From: an uncultured Flavobacteriales bacterium
Lineage (GTDB): Bacteria > Bacteroidota > Bacteroidia > Flavobacteriales_D > Crocinitomicaceae
DNA: 64,000 nucleotides
Assembly (NCBI GenBank): GCA_903939755.1
Contig: CAJAII010000039.1
Coordinates: forward strand, 40,813-104,812
Direction of reading: 5' to 3'
This document shows positions 60,262 through 64,000 of the stretch, piece by piece. Below the pieces are notes generated by a model that saw only the letters and a list, made by a program, of their open reading frames with translations, ran no database searches and had not been told where the DNA came from. Position 1 is the stretch's first letter, and the number at the start of each line of letters is the position of its first letter. The translations under genes were made by a program, and so were the position numbers.

Positions 60262-60822
60262 TTAAGTCTTTGCTTGTAACTGTGGTTGTAACTTCTTACA
60301 AAACTCCCACAAAACAATTCCAGCGCAAACACTCACATTTAAACTGTGTTTGGTTCCAAACTGCGGAATTTCAATTACGGCGTCAGCTAAATCTACCACC
60401 TCTTGACTTACGCCATTCACTTCATTGCCAAAAATCAGTAAAAAAGAATTGCCCTCAAGTTGATTTATAGAATTTAACAACAGGGTTTCTTCAGCTTGTT
60501 CTATGGCGCAAATTGTCCAGCCCAATGACTTATGTTCTTTCGTTAGTTCAAGGATGGACGATCTGTATTCCCACTCTACGTTTTCTGTTGCGCCAAGTGC
60601 CGTTTTATGAATGTCTTTATGAGGTGGACAAGCCGTAATTCCACATAAAAATATTTTTTGAATGGAAAAAGCGTCGCAAGTTCTAAAAAATGTGCCTATA
60701 TTATTAAGGGACCTTATGTCGTCTAAAGCAATAATAACCGGAATTTTTGATTGTGCTTTATATTCCGATTCAGAAATTCGATTCAGCTCCCACAATTTTA
60801 ATTTTTTATTGGCGATGTTCAT
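60262..60822 (-). CDS. TrmH/SpoU-family RNA 2'-O-methyltransferase
   Basis: The 186 residues start at ATG 60822 (MNIANKKLKLWELNRIS). The open frame reaches a TTG at 60879, which is rejected. The SPOUT-fold motifs are present: IALDDIRSLNNIGTFFRTCDAF (motif 1, with the catalytic Asn-Arg pair), LLIFGNEVNGVSQEVVDLAD (motif 2) and IPQFGTKHSLNVSVCAGIVLWEF (motif 3), the trefoil-knot SAM site. It methylates a ribose in tRNA or rRNA; the exact target is not readable. It is divergent from mutS. Confidence 0.93.
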   Translation of the reverse strand: MNIANKKLKLWELNRISESEYKAQSKIPVIIALDDIRSLNNIGTFFRTCDAFSIQKIFLCGITACPPHKDIHKTALGATENVEWEYRSSILELTKEHKSLGWTICAIEQAEETLLLNSINQLEGNSFLLIFGNEVNGVSQEVVDLADAVIEIPQFGTKHSLNVSVCAGIVLWEFCKKLQPQLQAKT

Positions 60823-60907
60823 AAGAAGTGATTGAAATCTTTTGAAATACGAAGATATGCGCTTAATTTTAACGTACAAAAGTCAGCAAATCATTTGATT
60901 TAACGAA

Positions 60908-63541
60908 ATGAAAGTTACAAAAGAAATCGCGGAAACGCCTTTAATGAAGCAATACAATCAAATAAAGTCCCGGCATCCTGATGCCTTGTTGCTTTTTCGC
61001 GTTGGTGATTTTTACGAAACATTTGGAGAAGACGCTGTTCGAACGTCGCGCATATTAGGAATTATATTAACTAAGAGGAAAAATGGAAGCGGAACAGACA
61101 TAGAGCTTGCAGGATTTCCCCACCATTCATTAGACGTTTATCTACCACGATTAGTTAGGGCCGGCCTTCGCGTAGCAATCTGTGATCAACTCGAAGATCC
61201 TAAATTAACAAAAACGATTGTAAAAAGAGGTGTTACAGAGCTTGTTACGCCAGGTGTCGCTTACAACGACCAAGTATTACATCAAAAGAAGAACAACTTC
61301 CTTTGTGCGATTCATTTTGATAAAAACATAACGGGAGTCGCTTTTTTAGATGTTTCTACCGGTGAGTTTTTGGTAGGACAAGGAGACAAGGAATACATAG
61401 ACAAATTAATCGCCGGATTTGAGCCGAGTGAATTCCTTTACGCCAGAAAAGACCAAGCCTTGTTTAAGAAACTATTTGGTGAAAATAATTGCAGTTTTAG
61501 GTTGGAAGACTGGGTTTTTAGTTCCGAAAATGCCAATGAACGTTTAAACAAACATTTTAAGACGAAATCATTAAAGGGATTTGGTGTTGATGAAATGAGT
61601 GCTGCCATCATCGCGGCCGGTGCCGCATTGTATTACCTATCTGAAAACCAACATAAAGAGTTTTCACATATCAATCGCCTTTCGAGAATTGCTGCTACCA
61701 ATCATGTTTGGCTAGACCGTTTTACCATTCGTAATTTGGAATTGGTTTATTCACCACATGAAAATGCTAAAACACTGCTAGATGTCTTGGATAATACTCG
61801 AACCCCGATGGGCGGACGATTGTTGAAGCGTTGGTTAATCATGCCGTTAAAAGACACACAAGAAATGGGCGCTCGGCACGATGTCGTTGAGTGGTTAAAA
61901 AACAATCCTATTTGTGCCGAGGAATTAGCGGGGCTTCTTAATGAAATTGGAGATTTAGAACGGTTAATTTCAAAAGTTGCGGTTGGGAAAGTTAATCCGA
62001 GAGAAGTTTCACACCTGAAAAGAACCTTAGTAAATATACCGAAAATAAGTGCTCTTTTAGAAACGAATAAGCAAATTCCATCGGTTCAAAAAATTCAATT
62101 TCAACTTAACAATTGCCAAGAATTTGTTTCTAAAATTGAGAATTGTCTAGATCCTGAACCAGGCATTCAGATTGGGAAGGGGCGTGTTATTCGCGAGGGA
62201 TTGGATAAAACGCTGGATGAATTGAGAGATATTTCGGCTAATGGCAAAGATTATTTAGAAAAATTACAAGAACGAGAAGCTATCAGAACGGGCATAACTA
62301 GTTTAAAAGTCTCCTTCAACAACGTATTTGGTTACTATATCGAAGTAAGGAATACACATAAAGATAAAGTACCTGAAGAGTGGGTCAGAAGACAGACACT
62401 TGTAAATGCAGAGCGCTATATTACAGAAGAGTTGAAGGAATATGAGACTAAAATTTTAGGCGCAGAGGAGAAAATTTATGAAATCGAGTCCCGACTCTTT
62501 GCTGAATTAGTGGCATGGCTAAGTGGATTTATTGTTCCTGTCCAACAAAATGCCGCCGTAATTGCAAAATTAGATTGCCTGTATTCATTTGCCTATGTTG
62601 CATTTAAATATAATTACGTGAGGGCAGAGATCAATGAAGGGCTCGCTATTAATATACACAATGGGCGGCATCCAGTAATTGAACAACAATTGGCGCATGG
62701 GGATGACTTTATTGCGAATGATCTTTTTTTAGAGAATAGCAGCCAACAGATAATAATGATCACCGGGCCAAACATGAGTGGAAAAAGCGCTTTGTTAAGG
62801 CAAACAGCCCTAATCGTATTGATGGCACAAATGGGCTCTTTTGTTCCTGCCGAGAAAGCAGAAATAGGCTGGGTAGACAAGGTTTTTACCCGTGTTGGTG
62901 CTTCGGATAACATTTCCTCGGGGGAATCCACTTTCATGGTTGAAATGAACGAAACGGCCAGTATTCTGAACAACATTTCTGAGCGGAGCTTAATTTTATT
63001 AGATGAAATTGGAAGAGGCACAAGCACTTACGACGGTGTTTCAATTGCTTGGGCGATTGCTGAATTCCTACACGAACATAAAAGCGCGGCATGCAAAACA
63101 CTTTTTGCAACCCATTACCACGAACTTAATGAAATGGCTAGTCGATTTAGCCGAATAAAGAATTATACCGTCGCGGTTAAAGAGGTGGGGAATTCAATCT
63201 TGTTTCTTAGAAAATTGATCCCCGGTGGTAGCGAACATTCATTTGGAATCCATGTCGCTAAAATGGCGGGGATGCCCTCTGTGGTAGTAAGGCGTGCTGA
63301 AGAGGTGTTAAAAGACCTAGAACTTTCCCATGCTAATGTGGGAGGGAATCATGCTGCAGTAACAACAGTAAAGGGACAGAAGAAAAATAAAAGTGATGCC
63401 ATGCAGTTGAGCTTTTTCCAGCTTAATGATCCCGTTTTAGAGAGTATTCATGCGGAATTAATGGGCATTGATATTAACATTCTTAGCCCAATTGAGGCAT
63501 TAATTAAGCTGCACGAAATAAAAAAACTTATTGGCGGGTAA
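60908..63541 (+). CDS. mutS: DNA mismatch repair protein MutS
   Basis: MutS recognises mismatches and small loops and starts repair with MutL. The 877 residues follow the standard order. The mismatch-reading motif GDFYETFGED sits at about 34-43, and the connector, core and clamp lie in between. The ATPase has Walker A TGPNMSGKSALLRQ (about 621), a signature region VFTRVGASDNISSGESTFMVEM and Walker B ILLDEIGRGTSTYDG, then ATHYHEL. A C-terminal dimer segment ends HEIKKLIGG. Length and motifs are normal. The two tRNA genes follow after 137 bp. Confidence 0.98.
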   Translation: MKVTKEIAETPLMKQYNQIKSRHPDALLLFRVGDFYETFGEDAVRTSRILGIILTKRKNGSGTDIELAGFPHHSLDVYLPRLVRAGLRVAICDQLEDPKLTKTIVKRGVTELVTPGVAYNDQVLHQKKNNFLCAIHFDKNITGVAFLDVSTGEFLVGQGDKEYIDKLIAGFEPSEFLYARKDQALFKKLFGENNCSFRLEDWVFSSENANERLNKHFKTKSLKGFGVDEMSAAIIAAGAALYYLSENQHKEFSHINRLSRIAATNHVWLDRFTIRNLELVYSPHENAKTLLDVLDNTRTPMGGRLLKRWLIMPLKDTQEMGARHDVVEWLKNNPICAEELAGLLNEIGDLERLISKVAVGKVNPREVSHLKRTLVNIPKISALLETNKQIPSVQKIQFQLNNCQEFVSKIENCLDPEPGIQIGKGRVIREGLDKTLDELRDISANGKDYLEKLQEREAIRTGITSLKVSFNNVFGYYIEVRNTHKDKVPEEWVRRQTLVNAERYITEELKEYETKILGAEEKIYEIESRLFAELVAWLSGFIVPVQQNAAVIAKLDCLYSFAYVAFKYNYVRAEINEGLAINIHNGRHPVIEQQLAHGDDFIANDLFLENSSQQIIMITGPNMSGKSALLRQTALIVLMAQMGSFVPAEKAEIGWVDKVFTRVGASDNISSGESTFMVEMNETASILNNISERSLILLDEIGRGTSTYDGVSIAWAIAEFLHEHKSAACKTLFATHYHELNEMASRFSRIKNYTVAVKEVGNSILFLRKLIPGGSEHSFGIHVAKMAGMPSVVVRRAEEVLKDLELSHANVGGNHAAVTTVKGQKKNKSDAMQLSFFQLNDPVLESIHAELMGIDINILSPIEALIKLHEIKKLIGG

Positions 63542-63581
63542 TCTTTTTTTGTTTAAACGCTAAAAATTATTGATTTTTTCC

Positions 63582-63589
63582 TAAATTTG
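63582..63589 (+). promoter_or_regulatory. -7 element upstream of the tRNA-Gly/tRNA-Leu pair
   Basis: TAAATTTG followed by CCC matches TAnnTTTG and lies 89 bp before tRNA-Gly. The stretch between contains two hairpins: AGAAGAC/GTCTTCT at 63601-63618, and TTTCCACTT/AAGTGGGAAA near 63627-63650 with one bulged G. The transcript would therefore carry a structured leader. Confidence 0.5.
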
Positions 63590-63678
63590 CCCTCCTTAGC
63601 AGAAGACAGAGGTCTTCTTTTAAGATTTTCCACTTAAAGAAGTGGGAAAGTTTTTGAAAATTTAGAATTAAATAACAA

Positions 63679-63754
<76 letters not shown>

Positions 63755-63787
63755 TTATTATACCGGCAATCTTTAAGATTGTATTTC

Positions 63788-63871
63788 GCTCGAGTGGTGG
63801 AATCGGTAGACACGCCGGACTTAAAATCCTGTGCCTGTATGGGCGTGCGGGTTCAAGTCCCGCCTCGAGTA
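63788..63871 (+). tRNA. tRNA-Leu (anticodon UAA)
   Basis: Acceptor GCTCGAG/CTCGAGT, D arm GGTGGAATCGGTAGACAC, anticodon loop CTTAAAA (TAA), a long variable arm (GTGCCTGTATGGGCGT region) and T arm GCGGG-TTCAAGT-CCCGC. The discriminator is A and CCA is not encoded. It lies 33 bp after tRNA-Gly and is probably on the same transcript. Pair 28-42 reads C-U. Confidence 0.95.
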
Positions 63872-63875
63872 CAAA

Positions 63876-63903
63876 AAACCCGACTTAATGTTGGGTTTTT
63901 TTG
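63876..63903 (+). terminator. Terminator of the tRNA-Gly/tRNA-Leu transcript
   Basis: AAACCCGAC (63876-63884) pairs with GTTGGGTTT (63890-63898) around TTAAT, with one G-U pair, followed by further T to 63902. It starts 5 bp after the tRNA 3' end. Confidence 0.85.
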
Positions 63904-63948
63904 TTATAAAAGCCTTGTGAATTGGCTTCCACCTTTCACGAGAAAGTT

Positions 63949-63980
63949 AAACCCCGGAGAATTTATTCTTTGGGGTTTTT
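63949..63980 (+). terminator. Second hairpin with T-tract near the window end
   Basis: AAACCCCGGAGAA (63949-63961) pairs with TTCTTTGGGGTTT (63966-63978) with two G-U pairs and a 4-nt loop, followed by TT and CG. No gene lies between it and the preceding terminator 45 bp upstream, so it may be a back-up terminator or end a short RNA. Confidence 0.6.
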
Positions 63981-64000
63981 CGTTTGTAATAATCTTCTGA

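Overview
The window is a 64 kb piece of an AT-rich chromosome from a member of the Bacteroidetes (Bacteroidota), most likely order Flavobacteriales; I cannot name a genus. The support is consistent. Alternative complex III genes (actA, actB) lie at the left edge. Six secreted proteins carry the type A C-terminal sorting domain of the type IX secretion system (T9SS), and one membrane protein carries a CHU_C/type B-like domain. Lineage-typical families are present (GT117/DUF2723, DUF4286, DUF4296, DUF6029, Omp28-related). Gene orders such as DPM1-pyrC-DUF4296 and yicC-gmk-nadD occur, as do TAnnTTTG promoter elements in place of an E. coli -10 box. I see no prophage, insertion sequence, CRISPR array or rRNA operon, so this is core chromosome rather than an accessory island.

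Layout. 1-2331 (minus): actA-actB respiratory genes. 2541-3944: a small SPOR-type protein and convergent thiL. 4163-4235: tRNA-Gln. 4398-13689 (plus): a tightly spaced run of GT117 membrane glycosyltransferase, polysaccharide deacetylase, CPA2 antiporter, histidine kinase and gpmI. 13684-14667 (minus): an unknown membrane protein and tRNA-Cys. 14731-20252 (minus): a four-gene set of FadL-type porin, SGNH-fold lipoprotein, T9SS esterase and T9SS heme/copper monooxygenase. 20328-23472 (minus): recO, a small membrane protein, a fatty acid desaturase, a YjbR protein and an Hsp15-like S4 protein. 23548-31824: a T9SS fibronectin-III protein, an AsmA-like protein, paaZ and rseP. 31980-34360 (plus): DPM1, pyrC, DUF4296. 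34388-36077 (minus): DUF4286, rsmA, a HEAT-like protein. 36198-41001: a minus-strand TlpA-DUF6029-Omp28 operon between two T9SS cargo genes. 41040-46029: rnr, a YwqK-repeat lipoprotein, a LysE exporter and an acidic small protein. 46195-54007 (minus): AddB-like nuclease, DUF4143 ATPase, TraB/GumN protein, hutI, tRNA-Leu(CAA), lipid kinase. 54049-56749: an anti-sigma-like protein with a CHU_C domain, an ECF sigma factor and a divergent TlpA-like protein. 56810-63541: yicC-gmk-nadD, a choice-of-anchor B T9SS protein, a TrmH methyltransferase and mutS. 63679-63871: tRNA-Gly and tRNA-Leu(UAA).

Most genes are housekeeping: DNA repair (recO, mutS, addB-like), RNA maturation and decay (rnr, rsmA, trmH, yicC), nucleotide and cofactor synthesis (pyrC, gmk, nadD, thiL), glycolysis (gpmI) and envelope upkeep (rseP, AsmA, GT117). 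Three places combine known domains in ways I do not recognise as described systems. The first is the ECF sigma factor followed by a single-pass protein whose periplasmic end is a T9SS sorting-type domain (54049-55425). The second is the FadL/SGNH/esterase/copper-monooxygenase operon, whose last product joins a c-type heme to a complete set of PHM-type copper ligands and a T9SS export tag. The third is the TlpA-DUF6029-Omp28 operon. These are reported as hypotheses.

Start sites were moved inward from the longest frame where the longest frame begins with TTG or GTG, or where a signal peptide clearly starts at an internal ATG. Such choices are stated in each entry.
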